Below are positions 44,212-52,967 of a stretch of 64,000 nucleotides of DNA, piece after piece. Position numbers and translations under genes: made by a program. Source of the stretch: Rhodospirillales bacterium (lineage in GTDB: Bacteria; Pseudomonadota; Alphaproteobacteria; Rhodospirillales; Shumkoniaceae); NCBI GenBank assembly GCA_018432935.1, contig JAHDSF010000002.1:1-64000 (forward strand), written 5' to 3'. The notes under the pieces were generated by a model. That model worked only from the letters and a program-made list of their open reading frames with translations, did not search any database and was not told the DNA's origin. Every line of letters starts with the position of its first letter. Position 1 is the first letter of the stretch.

Positions 44212-44783
44212 CCGTCGGCGGGCGGGCCCTGCCAGCGGCGGAAGAGATCGTGCTCGATCGCAAACAGGTCGAGCGCCTTGCCGACGCTGTGGCGGACGAT
44301 GTCGTCGACGGTCTGCGGCCGATGGTAGAAGGCGGGGACCGGCGGCAGGATCACCGCGCCCATGTCGGCGGCCTTGAGCATGAGCTCGAGATGGCCGCGG
44401 TGCAGGGGGGTCTCCCGGACCATCAGCACCAGCAGCCGGCGCTCCTTCAGGGTCACGTCGGCGGCACGCGCGACCAGGTTGTCGGAATGGGAATTGGCGA
44501 TCGCCGACAGCGTCTTCATCGAGCAGGGCGCGACGATCATGCCGCGGGTCCTGAACGATCCGCTCGAGACCGCAGCCGCCATGTCGGAGGCGTCGTGCAC
44601 GACGTCGGCGAGGTGCAGAACGTCGTCCAGCGTATACGTGGTCTCGAGGGCGATGGTCCGCTCCGCGGCCCGGCTGAGGACGAGGTGCGATGGCACCCCC
44701 ACCGCCCGGAGGGCCTTAAGCGTTTCAATGCCATAGATCGGGGCGCTCGCTCCCGAGAGGCCGACCACGACCGGATACTGCAT
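44208..44783 (-). CDS. ubiX: Flavin prenyltransferase UbiX
   Basis: This 191-residue flavoprotein starts at the ATG at 44783. GLSGASAPIYGIETL near the N terminus, a mid-region VAPCSMKTLSAIANS near 90, and LLVLMVRETPLHRGHLELM near 120 are UbiX/Pad1 hallmarks. It attaches a dimethylallyl group to FMN, giving the prenylated cofactor of UbiD-type decarboxylases needed for ubiquinone and aromatic metabolism. No ubiD is in the window. An in-frame extension to 44996 overlaps the divergent promoter region and was rejected. Confidence 0.92.
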   Translation of the reverse strand: MQYPVVVGLSGASAPIYGIETLKALRAVGVPSHLVLSRAAERTIALETTYTLDDVLHLADVVHDASDMAAAVSSGSFRTRGMIVAPCSMKTLSAIANSHSDNLVARAADVTLKERRLLVLMVRETPLHRGHLELMLKAADMGAVILPPVPAFYHRPQTVDDIVRHSVGKALDLFAIEHDLFRRWQGPPADG

Positions 44784-44889
44784 CAGGCCACTCCGCACTC
44801 TGCGCTGCGTTGATGATGGCCGGACGCACGCTCCTCGGCAAGCGTCCGCTTGGGTTGTGTTGCCTGTCCGATGCCGGTATAGAGAAAGA

Positions 44890-45201
44890 ATGCTTACGCT
44901 TCGCCGTCTCGCGCTGATCGGCATCATGGGCCTGGCTGCCGGTTGCAGCAGCCTCCCGGAACCCTTCGTGTTCCGGCCGCGCGAGTTCGATCGCACGCTG
45001 CCGACCTTCGGACAGGAGCCGACGGACCTGACCGAGGTCGTTGTCTGCTATAACAGTCGCAACGCGACTCCGCAGGCGGTGAACGCCCTGGCCGCGGAAA
45101 GCTGCGGCCGCTACGGCAAGCGGGCGGTGTTCACGCATCACCGGGTCCTCGCCTGCCCGTTGCTGACTCCGGCCGCCGCCCACTACAACTGCGCGCCGTG
45201 A
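44890..45201 (+). CDS. Small lipoprotein of unknown function
   Basis: The 103-residue product starts at the ATG at 44890. A short basic start (MLTLRRLAL) leads to a lipobox LAAGC, so Cys-20 should be acylated and anchored to a membrane. The mature part has conserved-looking cysteines (VVCYN, ESCGRY, LACPLL, YNCAP), perhaps forming disulfides in the periplasm. I do not recognise a named family, though similar small lipoproteins are common in alphaproteobacteria. Confidence 0.7.
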   Translation: MLTLRRLALIGIMGLAAGCSSLPEPFVFRPREFDRTLPTFGQEPTDLTEVVVCYNSRNATPQAVNALAAESCGRYGKRAVFTHHRVLACPLLTPAAAHYNCAP

Positions 45202-45233
45202 CTCCCGGCCCGGAATCGCGGTAGGGGGCGGCC

Positions 45234-46064
45234 GTGGAATTCGCCCTGCGCGCCGCTGTGCTGCTCGCTCTCGTCTATGGAGCCTTGGTGGCGCTGCTCT
45301 ATCTGGGGCAGCGGAGCCTGATGTACTTTCCCGACGGGAACCGCCCCGACAAGGCGGCCGCCGGGCTGCCCCAGCTGGCCGAAGTGCGGCTGCGGACAGC
45401 GGACGGCCTCGAGCTCCTGGCCTGGCACCGGGCACCGGATGGCGAGCTGCCGACCTTCGTGTACTTCCACGGCAATGCCGGCAGCATCCAGCACCGCGGC
45501 TTCAAGCTGCGGCCCATCGTCGAGCGGGGGTTCGGGCTGCTCGCCGTCGAGTACCGAGGCTACGGCGGCAATCCGGGCCGGCCCAGCGAACTGGGATTGC
45601 GACGAGACGGCCAGGCGGCGCTCCGCTTCCTGGAGGAGCGGGGGACGCCCGCCGACCGCATCGTGCTGTACGGTGAATCGCTGGGCACCGGCATCGCCAC
45701 CGCGATGGCGCACGAGATGGCGGGGCGCGGCACCCCGGCCCGCGCGCTGGTTCTGGAGGCGCCCTTCACTTCCATCGCAGACATCGCGGCCGCTCAGTTC
45801 CCCGTATTCCCGGTCAGGCTGCTGCTCAAGGATCGCTTCGACAACCGCTCGCTGATCTCCGAGATCGGCTGTCCGCTCTTGATCCTGCATGGCGGCAGGG
45901 ATGCCGTGGTGCCGGTCGGACACGGGCAGGCCTTGTTCGCCGCTGCGATTGCACCGAAGCGGCTGGAAATCCTGGAAGCGGCGGGACACGAAGACGTCCA
46001 CCAGCAGGGCGGCCTGGTGGCGGTGTGGCAATTCCTCGGCGAGCCGGCTTCCGCCGAACCGTGA
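45234..46064 (+). CDS. Membrane-anchored alpha/beta hydrolase
   Basis: This 276-residue protein starts at GTG 45234 after GGGGG. An N-terminal membrane helix (AAVLLALVYGALVALLYLG) is followed by an alpha/beta-hydrolase domain: FHGNAGS near 82 (oxyanion region), EYRGYGGNPGRPSE near 105, nucleophile GESLGTG near 145, acid in GGRDAVVP near 225, and His in GHEDVH near 255. This is the BEM46/YfhR-type serine hydrolase arrangement. The substrate is unknown, and the domain probably faces the periplasm or cytoplasm at the membrane surface. Confidence 0.87.
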   Translation: MEFALRAAVLLALVYGALVALLYLGQRSLMYFPDGNRPDKAAAGLPQLAEVRLRTADGLELLAWHRAPDGELPTFVYFHGNAGSIQHRGFKLRPIVERGFGLLAVEYRGYGGNPGRPSELGLRRDGQAALRFLEERGTPADRIVLYGESLGTGIATAMAHEMAGRGTPARALVLEAPFTSIADIAAAQFPVFPVRLLLKDRFDNRSLISEIGCPLLILHGGRDAVVPVGHGQALFAAAIAPKRLEILEAAGHEDVHQQGGLVAVWQFLGEPASAEP

Positions 46065-46151
46065 TTGCGTTTACGCATTCGTAAAACTTTAGGATTAATA
46101 TCCGCAACCTGTTGGAATCTGCCCGCTTTTCAGACAAATTCCGCGTTCTCC

Positions 46152-46181
46152 GTTGCGGCGTCGCAACGAAGAGCATAGAAT
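46152..46181 (+). promoter_or_regulatory. Promoter with an overlapping dyad upstream of the 46218 gene
   Basis: TTGCGG (46153-46158) and TAGAAT (46176-46181) are spaced by 17 bases. The -35 is part of an inverted repeat GTTGCG (46152-46157)/CGCAAC (46162-46167), a possible operator. The surrounding 100 bases are AT-rich. Confidence 0.45.
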
Positions 46182-46217
46182 AAGGCGTGTGCCCATGCGC
46201 GCACGCCCGCTTTGGAT

Positions 46218-46646
46218 ATGGCGACGATGAGCCAGTTGACGCGAACGGCAGCCGCCAATTCGGTTGCGGCACCCAGCGTCCCCCGTGTTCCCACGGGGGC
46301 GCGGTCGGTCGCGTCGCTGGAGTCGGGCCCAGTCGAGGAACTTAGCCCCAAGGCCGGCGTCTCCTACGAAGAAACCGAGTATCTGTTCCAGGATTACGGC
46401 CAGCAGAGCCACGCCGGCGCGCGGAAGCCGCCGCCGCGGGGCGTGCCGTCGCTGGTCGACAGCACCAGCGAGACCTTCGCTTCGTTTGTCGAGATGTTCA
46501 ACGGCGACGGACAACGCTCGACCCGCAAGGTGTCGGCCTTCGGGATGACGCTCTCGCAGGCGATCCGGACCTACGAGCTGACTGCCCGGGTCACCGCCGG
46601 GACGATGCAGTCGGCGCGCGGCGGCCATTACAGCTTCCACCTCTGA
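46218..46646 (+). CDS. Unknown alphaproteobacterial protein
   Basis: The product has 142 residues, taking the ATG at 46218; TTG 46212 and ATG 46227 are alternatives and no ribosome-binding site decides. The first 40 residues are Ala/Pro/Ser-rich and probably disordered, while the last 45 (MTLSQAIRTYELTARVTAG) look helical. I do not recognise it. It has its own promoter candidate and lies 72 bases before a Panacea-domain gene, but co-transcription is uncertain. Confidence 0.6.
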   Translation: MATMSQLTRTAAANSVAAPSVPRVPTGARSVASLESGPVEELSPKAGVSYEETEYLFQDYGQQSHAGARKPPPRGVPSLVDSTSETFASFVEMFNGDGQRSTRKVSAFGMTLSQAIRTYELTARVTAGTMQSARGGHYSFHL

Positions 46647-46718
46647 TCGGGGTTTGCCCGCGGTACGGCACGGCGCTATTCTGCGCCCGTCCGATATCGT
46701 GCGAGAGTCTCCCGAGCG

Positions 46719-47270
46719 ATGAAGCCGACGGCGGTTGAGACCACCTTCGACGTAGCCTTCTGGTTTGCCGATACGGCCCTCAATCACAACGAGTATCTGC
46801 AGCCGCAGAAGATGCAGCGGCTGCTGTTCCTGGCACAGGCGTACTTCGCCGTGCTCTACAAGGGGCGCAAGCTGATGCCGGCCTTCTTCATTGCCGACGA
46901 GGCGGGGCCGATCGAACCCACCATCTACAAGGCCTTCCAGAGGGGTCGGCCGGACGTCGATTCCGTGTACTTCCTGGATCCCGACGCCGAGGAGTTCCTG
47001 ACCAACCTGTGGCGCAAGTTCGGCCACCATTCCGCCGACCACCTGACCCGCATCACCAAGGCCACCTCGGCCTATCGCGAGGCCTACCGCAGCGGACCCA
47101 AGTCCGAGATCACTTTCGAGGCGATGCGCCAGGCGTTCACGCGGGCGGAAACGACCCCGGCGGCGGCGCAGGTCGCCAAGCCGAAGGTCATGCGGACCCA
47201 GGAGGGCAAGCCGGTGGTAGTCAAGGCTTGGGCGCCCAAGCCCCTGACGCCGAAGCGTCGCGGGTCCTGA
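46719..47270 (+). CDS. Panacea-domain (DUF4065/SocA-like) protein
   Basis: In this 183-residue protein residues 8-75 carry the Panacea pattern: DVAFWFADTALNHNEYLQPQKMQRLLFLAQ (written in part here), then FFIADEAGPIEPTIYKAF. The domain is known from antitoxins, including SocA of Caulobacter, which delivers its toxin SocB to ClpXP, and from phage proteins. The C-terminal 50 residues are Lys/Pro-rich. No evident toxin gene is adjacent, so it may be a stand-alone regulator or adaptor. Confidence 0.8.
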   Translation: MKPTAVETTFDVAFWFADTALNHNEYLQPQKMQRLLFLAQAYFAVLYKGRKLMPAFFIADEAGPIEPTIYKAFQRGRPDVDSVYFLDPDAEEFLTNLWRKFGHHSADHLTRITKATSAYREAYRSGPKSEITFEAMRQAFTRAETTPAAAQVAKPKVMRTQEGKPVVVKAWAPKPLTPKRRGS

Positions 47271-47286
47271 GCGCCGGCTATTCGGC

Positions 47287-48981
47287 CTACTGCCAAGTCA
47301 GATAGACCGCGAGATAGGCGCCGAGGAACAGGACCACCCAGATCACCATCCCCCCGGCCGCCGAGGTGCGGGCGAGCGGCCCCTGCGGGCCGTGCAGGGT
47401 TCGCACCACGCCCAGGATACCGTCCACCATCGCCAGCAACTGACGGGTCGCGGCCGCGTAGGCCTTGAGGGCGCTCTCGACCAGATCGACCGCCAGCCAG
47501 GCGAAGAACTTGCGATAGAACCAGTCGACATCGAGCGTGATGGTCAGTGTCCGCTTCATCGCCGGCAGCAGCAGGAAGAAGGCCAGCCCCGAGAAGAGCA
47601 GGAGCTGCAGCATCTGCACCACATGGCTGGCGGTATAGGGAACGTAGTCGACCGGGAATGGCAGGATGGCGTAGAGGGGGTCGGGATAGACGCCGAGGCC
47701 GATGCACAGGAACGCGAACAGCACCATCGCGTAGCGCATGTTGCGTGGCGGATCGGCGGGCCGCAGGCCGGAATCCTTCTGAAAGAAGACGAACCACGGG
47801 AACTTGATGCCGGCGTGGAGGAACACGCCCGCCGAGGCGGCCGTCAGCAGCAGCCAGGCCCAGATCATGTGCTCGTGCCCGGCGGCGTCGTTGATCATCG
47901 ACTTCGAGATGAAGCCCGAGGTGAGCGGGAACGACGAAATCGAAAGGGCACCGATGATGCCGCAGACGGCGGTCAGCGGCATGCTCTGGAACAGGCCGCC
48001 GAGATCGGTGCACTTGCGCTTGCCCGTCTGGTACAGGACCGAGCCCGCCGACATCAGCAGCAGTGCCTTGTAGATGATGTGGGTGAAGGCGTGGGCGGCG
48101 GCGCCGTTGAGGGCGAGCTCGGTACCGATGCCGATCCCGGTGACCATGAACCCGACCTGGTTGATGATCGAGTACGCCAGGATCCGCCGCATGTCGTTCT
48201 CGAGCAGGGCGTAGATGATTCCGTAGAACACCATGTAGAGGCCGACGAAGACCAGGATCTCGGCCCCGGGGAAGCCGCGCAGCAGGACGTAGACCGCGGT
48301 CTTGGTGGTGAACGCCGAGAGGAACACCATGCCGCTCGGCGAGGCCTCCGGATAGGCGTCGGGCAGCCACGCCGAAAGGGGCGGGGCGCCGGCGTTGACC
48401 AGGAAGCCGGCCAGGATCATCCATGTCCCTACCGTCTCCGGCTTCATCGCGGTGAAGACGATCGAGCCGGTCTCGACAATGTGGATGACGATGCCGGTCA
48501 TCAGCACCACCCCGCCCAGGAGGTGGACCATCAGGTAGCGCATCGCCGCTTTGTAGCTGGACTCGGTGCCGGCCGCCCAAAGGACCAGGGTGGAGCAGAT
48601 CGCCATCAGCTCCCAGAACACGAACAGGCTGAGGAGGTCGCCGGCGAAGGCCACGCCGATCGCGCCGCCGGCATAGGCGAACGCGGCCGCCAGTTCGAGC
48701 ACGCGCGCCTGGCGCAACGCGAACAGGGCGCCGGCGAATGCCATGATCGTGAAGATAGTGGCGAACAGGCGGCTCAACGCGTCCGCCTTGACTGGCTCAA
48801 GGGTGTAGTCGAGGAAGCGGACCGTGAACGCGGCTCCGTCGGGCAGCGTCCATACCAGCGCGAGCACGACTACAGGCAGCAGCAGCGCGAAGGCCGAGCG
48901 CCACGCATCCCGCAGGGTGGGCAGCAGAAGCCCGCCGAGGACGAGGACGAGGCCGGGAGGCAGCAGCAGGCTACTCGTCAT
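47287..48981 (-). CDS. MrpD/NuoN-like antiporter subunit (third copy in operon)
   Basis: This 564-residue protein has about 14 membrane segments. It carries the proton-channel features of the NuoL/M/N-MrpA/D family: FVFWELMAICSTLVLW with a key Glu near 130, SAFTTKTAVYVLLRG with a membrane Lys near 230, and ALSISSFPLTSGFISKSM near 330. The C terminus is longer than in its two paralogues upstream. It is last in the antiporter operon and overlaps the small gene before it by 11 bases. It probably moves protons or cations as part of a multi-subunit Mrp/Mbh-like complex. Confidence 0.88.
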   Translation of the reverse strand: MTSSLLLPPGLVLVLGGLLLPTLRDAWRSAFALLLPVVVLALVWTLPDGAAFTVRFLDYTLEPVKADALSRLFATIFTIMAFAGALFALRQARVLELAAAFAYAGGAIGVAFAGDLLSLFVFWELMAICSTLVLWAAGTESSYKAAMRYLMVHLLGGVVLMTGIVIHIVETGSIVFTAMKPETVGTWMILAGFLVNAGAPPLSAWLPDAYPEASPSGMVFLSAFTTKTAVYVLLRGFPGAEILVFVGLYMVFYGIIYALLENDMRRILAYSIINQVGFMVTGIGIGTELALNGAAAHAFTHIIYKALLLMSAGSVLYQTGKRKCTDLGGLFQSMPLTAVCGIIGALSISSFPLTSGFISKSMINDAAGHEHMIWAWLLLTAASAGVFLHAGIKFPWFVFFQKDSGLRPADPPRNMRYAMVLFAFLCIGLGVYPDPLYAILPFPVDYVPYTASHVVQMLQLLLFSGLAFFLLLPAMKRTLTITLDVDWFYRKFFAWLAVDLVESALKAYAAATRQLLAMVDGILGVVRTLHGPQGPLARTSAAGGMVIWVVLFLGAYLAVYLTWQ

Positions 48982-49228
48982 AGTAGGTGTCCTTGCGCTT
49001 CAGAAAGAGCCCCAGTCCCTTGGCCACGATAACCATTGCCGCGCAGGTGGCCAGGCCGTACCACGCGAAGAAGCCGAACGAGCCGTCGATCCCGAAGTAG
49101 GGGTGCGGCGAGATGGCGAAGTCGAGCAGCACGAGCACGGCCAGGATGGCGAACCCGTACCGCCACAAGAGGCGGATGGTCGCGGGCCGGACCAGCCAGT
49201 GCAGCTCCTTCTCGGTTCTGGCGTGCAT
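48971..49228 (-). CDS. Small membrane protein of the antiporter operon
   Basis: This 85-residue protein has two hydrophobic helices (IRLLWRYGFAILAVLVLLDF and GFFAWYGLATCAAMVIVAKG). It sits between two MrpD-like genes, three bases after one and overlapping the next by 11. It has no known Mrp counterpart that I can name, but similar small proteins occur in alphaproteobacterial clusters of this type. It may stabilise contact between antiporter subunits. Confidence 0.75.
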   Translation of the reverse strand: MHARTEKELHWLVRPATIRLLWRYGFAILAVLVLLDFAISPHPYFGIDGSFGFFAWYGLATCAAMVIVAKGLGLFLKRKDTYYDE

Positions 49229-49231
49229 GGA

Positions 49232-50713
49232 TCAGCCTCCGACCAGCAGGCGGGCGAGCGAGAGGGGAGCGTCGGGGAAAAGGAACAGGGCCACGGTGGC
49301 GGCCGCGGTCGCCGTCAGCGCGAAAACGCTGGTGAACGGCGCTTCGCCGTGATCGACCTTGATATGATGCTGTGCCGCTCCGGCCAGGGCCTTCTCCGGC
49401 CTGAAGAAGGCGCTGTAGACGATCGGCAGGAAATAGCCGGCGTTCAGAAGCGTGCTGACGACGATGACCGCCACCGCGACCATCTGGTGGGCCTGGACGG
49501 CACCCTGCAGGATGTACCACTTCGAGATGAAGCCGACCGTCGGCGGCAGCCCGATCATGGACAGCGAACCGATCGCGAAGGCTGCCATCGTCCACGGCAT
49601 CCGGCGGCCGATGCCGTCGAGCTGGCTGACCTGGGTCTTGTGCGAGGCGACAAGGATGGCGCCGGCGGCGAAGAATAGGGTGATCTTGCCGAAGGCGTGG
49701 GCGACGATGTGGAGCGCGGCTCCCATCACCGACATCGGCGCCAGGATGGCGGCGGCGATCACTACGTACGACAGCTGGCTGATCGTCGAGTAGGCGAGCC
49801 GGAGCTTCAGGTTGTCCTGGCGCAGCGCGATGATCGAGGCGGCAATGATCGTGAAACCTGCCACATAGACGAGCCAGCCGCCGGACATCTGCTGGGCGAG
49901 GTAGTCGTAGCCGAAGATGTAGACGATCACCTTGACCACCGAGAACACGCCAGCCTTGACGACGGCGACGGCATGGAGCAGGGCGCTGACCGGAGTCGGC
50001 GCCACCATCGCGGCCGGCAGCCAGCGATGGAACGGCATCAGGGCGGCCTTGCCGATGCCGAACACGTAAAGGGCCAGCAGCACGCCCACCAGCGGCCCCT
50101 CGGCCTTGCCGGCGAGGATGCCGCCATCCTGGAAGTCGAGCGTGCCGGCAACGATGTAGGTCCAGCCGATCGCGAGCAGCTGGAACGCGATCGAGGTGCC
50201 GATCAGGATGCCCAGGTAGATGCGGCCGGCCCGCTTCGCCTCGTCGGTCCCCTGGTGGGTGACCAGCGGATAGGTGCAGACCGACAGCACCTCGTAGAAC
50301 GCGAACAGCGTCAGCATATTGGCCGAGAAGGCGACACCGATCGCGCTGAAGATGGCCATCGCGAAGAAGGCGTAGAACCGGGTCTGGTTCTCCTCGTGAT
50401 GCCCGCGCATGTAGCCGATCGAGTAGATCGAGGTGATGATCCACAGAAAGCTGGCGATCCCGGCGAAGGCCATGCCCAGAGGTTCGACCCGGAAAGCCAA
50501 GGCCAGGCCCGGCAGCATCTCGAACAGGGCGACTTCGGGGCGTGCTCCCGCCGCCACTGACGGGAAGATCGAAGCGACGAGCAGGAAGGTGACGAGCGAG
50601 GTCACCAAGGTGACCCCCTCGCGGACGTTGGGACGCCAGCCCGTCAAGGCGATCAGTACCATGCCCCCCAGCGGCACCAGGAGGGCTCCAACGATCGCGG
50701 CTTCGGCACTCAT
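49232..50713 (-). CDS. mrpD: MrpD-like antiporter subunit (second copy)
   Basis: This 493-residue multi-pass protein starts at the ATG at 50713, overlapping the preceding stop. Family features are LTLFAFYEVLSVCTYPLV near 135, the proton-channel region FGIGKAALMPFHRWLPAAM near 225 and ALLHAVAVVKAGVFSV near 250. The H/K pairs in these helices serve proton relay in the MrpD/NuoM family. Together with the first and third copies it gives three antiporter-like subunits in the operon. Confidence 0.9.
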   Translation of the reverse strand: MSAEAAIVGALLVPLGGMVLIALTGWRPNVREGVTLVTSLVTFLLVASIFPSVAAGARPEVALFEMLPGLALAFRVEPLGMAFAGIASFLWIITSIYSIGYMRGHHEENQTRFYAFFAMAIFSAIGVAFSANMLTLFAFYEVLSVCTYPLVTHQGTDEAKRAGRIYLGILIGTSIAFQLLAIGWTYIVAGTLDFQDGGILAGKAEGPLVGVLLALYVFGIGKAALMPFHRWLPAAMVAPTPVSALLHAVAVVKAGVFSVVKVIVYIFGYDYLAQQMSGGWLVYVAGFTIIAASIIALRQDNLKLRLAYSTISQLSYVVIAAAILAPMSVMGAALHIVAHAFGKITLFFAAGAILVASHKTQVSQLDGIGRRMPWTMAAFAIGSLSMIGLPPTVGFISKWYILQGAVQAHQMVAVAVIVVSTLLNAGYFLPIVYSAFFRPEKALAGAAQHHIKVDHGEAPFTSVFALTATAAATVALFLFPDAPLSLARLLVGG

Positions 50714-52191
50714 TGACGGTCTCCCAGCAGGAACGTGGCCGCGGCACGGGCGATGTCGACGGTCAGCGTGGAGTGGACGCCGAAGAAGACGGCGCCGCCG
50801 GTAAGGAGCCACATCGGCAGCAGCATCGAAAGCGGCGCTTCCTTGATCGGCGGCGCGCCTTCGGGCACCGGCCGGAAGTAGGCGACCTCGATGACGCGCC
50901 AGATGTAGACGACGGCCAGCAGCGAGCTCAACAGGACCAGGAGGGCGATCCACCAGGCGTCCTGCTCGAGGGCGGCGAGCACCAGGTACCACTTGCTGAC
51001 GAAGCCGACGGTGAGCGGGACGCCGATCATGCTGAGCCCCGCGACCACGAATGCCGCCATTGTCACCGGCATGCGGCGGCCCATCCCGGCCATGTCCTTG
51101 ATGTCGACCGAGCCGGTCCTGAACACGATGCAGCCTAGCGCCATGAACAGGGCGCCTTTCATCAGGGCATGGTTGAACAGGTGGATGATGGTGCCGGTCA
51201 GGCCGAGCACCGAGACGAAGCTGATGCCCAGCACCATGTAGCCGATCTGGGCCACGCTCGAGAACGCGAGCATGCGCTTCAGGTTCTTCTGGTAGATCGC
51301 CACCGCCGACATGGTGAACATGCCGACCAGCGCCAGCGCCATCAGGATGTCGGCGAGATGCGAGTCGATGAACAGGTCGACCCCGCCGAAGATGGTGAAG
51401 AAGACGCGCAGGAGGACGTAGACCGAGACCTTGGTCGCCGTCGCCGCCAGGAACACCGTGACCACCGACGGCGCGAAGGCGTAGGCGTTGGGCAGCCACA
51501 GGTGGAGGGGGAAGAGCGCAAGCTTGAGGCTGACGCCGCAGGTGATGAAGGCGAGGGCGGCAAGGATCGTCGTCGTGTGCGCCACGCCCGGCAGACGGCC
51601 GACCAGATCGGCCATGTTGAGGGTGCCGGTCATCATGTACATCAGGCCGACGCCGATGATGTAGAAGGTGGCGCCGAGCGTGCCCATCACGAGATAGCGA
51701 TAGGCTGCCGTCAGGGCCCGGCGATCCTCGCCGAGGCTGATCAGGACGTACGACGACAGCGCCGAGATCTCGAGAAAGACAAACAGGTTGAAGGCGTCGC
51801 CGGTGATCGCGATGCCGAGCAGGCCGGTCATCGACAGCAGGTACATGGTGTAGAACAGGTAGATCCGCTCCTGCGGGATCTCCTTGGCGACGCTGACCCG
51901 CGCATATGGCATCGTGATGGCGCCGATCGCCGAAACGATGATCAGCATGAAGGCATTGAGCAGGTCGATGCGGTACTCGATGCCCCACGGCGCCTGCCAG
52001 TTGCCGATCTCATAGCTGATCGGACCGGTCTGCAGCACCTGGACGGTGAGCGCCACCGCGCAGCCGAAGGCGAACAGGGTGATCAGCTGGGCGAACGCCC
52101 AGACGATCCGGCGGTCGCGCAGGATGACGCAGATCGGCGCAGAAAGAAGCGGAATGACGATCTGCAGCGCGGGGAGATTGCTCGAAATCAC
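50710..52191 (-). CDS. mrpD: MrpD-like antiporter subunit (first copy)
   Basis: This 493-residue protein has about 14 membrane helices. NLFVFLEISALSSYVL near 125 (channel Glu), LKLALFPLHLWLPNAYAF near 225, and the membrane lysine region ATATKVSVYVLLRVF near 255 identify the MrpD/NuoN type. It follows mrpC with a four-base overlap, the usual C-D order of Mrp operons, and has the best claim to be the true MrpD. Confidence 0.92.
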   Translation of the reverse strand: MISSNLPALQIVIPLLSAPICVILRDRRIVWAFAQLITLFAFGCAVALTVQVLQTGPISYEIGNWQAPWGIEYRIDLLNAFMLIIVSAIGAITMPYARVSVAKEIPQERIYLFYTMYLLSMTGLLGIAITGDAFNLFVFLEISALSSYVLISLGEDRRALTAAYRYLVMGTLGATFYIIGVGLMYMMTGTLNMADLVGRLPGVAHTTTILAALAFITCGVSLKLALFPLHLWLPNAYAFAPSVVTVFLAATATKVSVYVLLRVFFTIFGGVDLFIDSHLADILMALALVGMFTMSAVAIYQKNLKRMLAFSSVAQIGYMVLGISFVSVLGLTGTIIHLFNHALMKGALFMALGCIVFRTGSVDIKDMAGMGRRMPVTMAAFVVAGLSMIGVPLTVGFVSKWYLVLAALEQDAWWIALLVLLSSLLAVVYIWRVIEVAYFRPVPEGAPPIKEAPLSMLLPMWLLTGGAVFFGVHSTLTVDIARAAATFLLGDRQ

Positions 52192-52544
52192 GATTGCGCC
52201 TCCTCCTGCGCCTCGATCTCGTCGTCCTCGATGGTGCCGAAGGCGCGGCGGATCCGCACCACCAGGGCCAGCGCAAGCGCGGTGGTGGCGACGCCGACCA
52301 CGATGGCGGTCAGGATGAGGACGCTGGGCACCGGATTGGTGTAGGTGGTCCAGTCGGGGTGGATGATCGGCGCGGTTCCGCCGTCGACCTTGCCCATCGA
52401 GATGTAGAAGACGAAGACCGAGACCTGGAAGATGTTCAGGCCGACGACCTTCTTGACCAGATTGCCTTGCGAGATGACGACGTAGAACCCCGCCATCATC
52501 ATCACGATCACGATCCAGTAATTGAAATGACCCGGGAATTCCAT
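52188..52544 (-). CDS. mrpC: Antiporter subunit MrpC (NuoK-like)
   Basis: This 118-residue protein has three membrane helices like NuoK: WIVIVMMMAGFYVVISQG, then KKVVGLNIFQVSVFVFYI, then VPSVLILTAIVVGVATTAL. The N-Q in LNIFQ and the last helix are conserved in MrpC. It overlaps mrpD by four bases and lies five bases after mrpB. It helps join the antiporter modules. Confidence 0.92.
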   Translation of the reverse strand: MEFPGHFNYWIVIVMMMAGFYVVISQGNLVKKVVGLNIFQVSVFVFYISMGKVDGGTAPIIHPDWTTYTNPVPSVLILTAIVVGVATTALALALVVRIRRAFGTIEDDEIEAQEEAQS

Positions 52545-52549
52545 GACCG

Positions 52550-52963
52550 TCAGTCCTGGCCCGCGAAGTTGAAGAAGATCGTGATCATCGCCGACGACAC
52601 CGTGGTGCCGACACCGAACTCGATCAGCATGATGCCAAGCTCCTGCCCGTGCACGGGGTCGTGCAGGAGGACGCCGTAATCGAGATAGGCGCCCCCCATC
52701 AGCACGCAGGCGAGGCCGGTGCCGCCGTAGATCAGGACCCCGGTCGAGAGCAGGATCCGGGTCAGCCAGGCCGGCATCACCTTGCGCGCGTTCGAGACGC
52801 CGAAAATGATGGCGTACAGGATGAACGCGCTGGCGAAGATGACGCCCGCCTGGAAGCCGCCGCCCGGCCCGAAATCGCCGTGGAACTGGACGTAGAGGGC
52901 GAACAGCAGGATCGGCGCGATCAGGAACTTCGAGGAGACGCGAAGGACGGGGCGTTGCTTCAT
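52550..52963 (-). CDS. mrpB: Antiporter subunit MrpB
   Basis: This 137-residue membrane protein starts at the ATG at 52963. Typical MrpB features are a first helix with FALYVQFHGDFGPGGGFQAG near 22-40, then helices around ILYAIIFGV and IGFGVG-like LIEFGVGTTVSSAMITIFF. It is a core structural subunit of Mrp antiporters. It lies four bases after the MbhDE-like gene. Confidence 0.92.
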   Translation of the reverse strand: MKQRPVLRVSSKFLIAPILLFALYVQFHGDFGPGGGFQAGVIFASAFILYAIIFGVSNARKVMPAWLTRILLSTGVLIYGGTGLACVLMGGAYLDYGVLLHDPVHGQELGIMLIEFGVGTTVSSAMITIFFNFAGQD

Positions 52964-52967
52964 GGCG

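Noticed and set aside
47392-49032. Plus-strand open frame of 546 codons over the third MrpD-like gene
   Set aside because: Extremely Asp/Gln/His-rich composition typical of the antisense of hydrophobic membrane genes.
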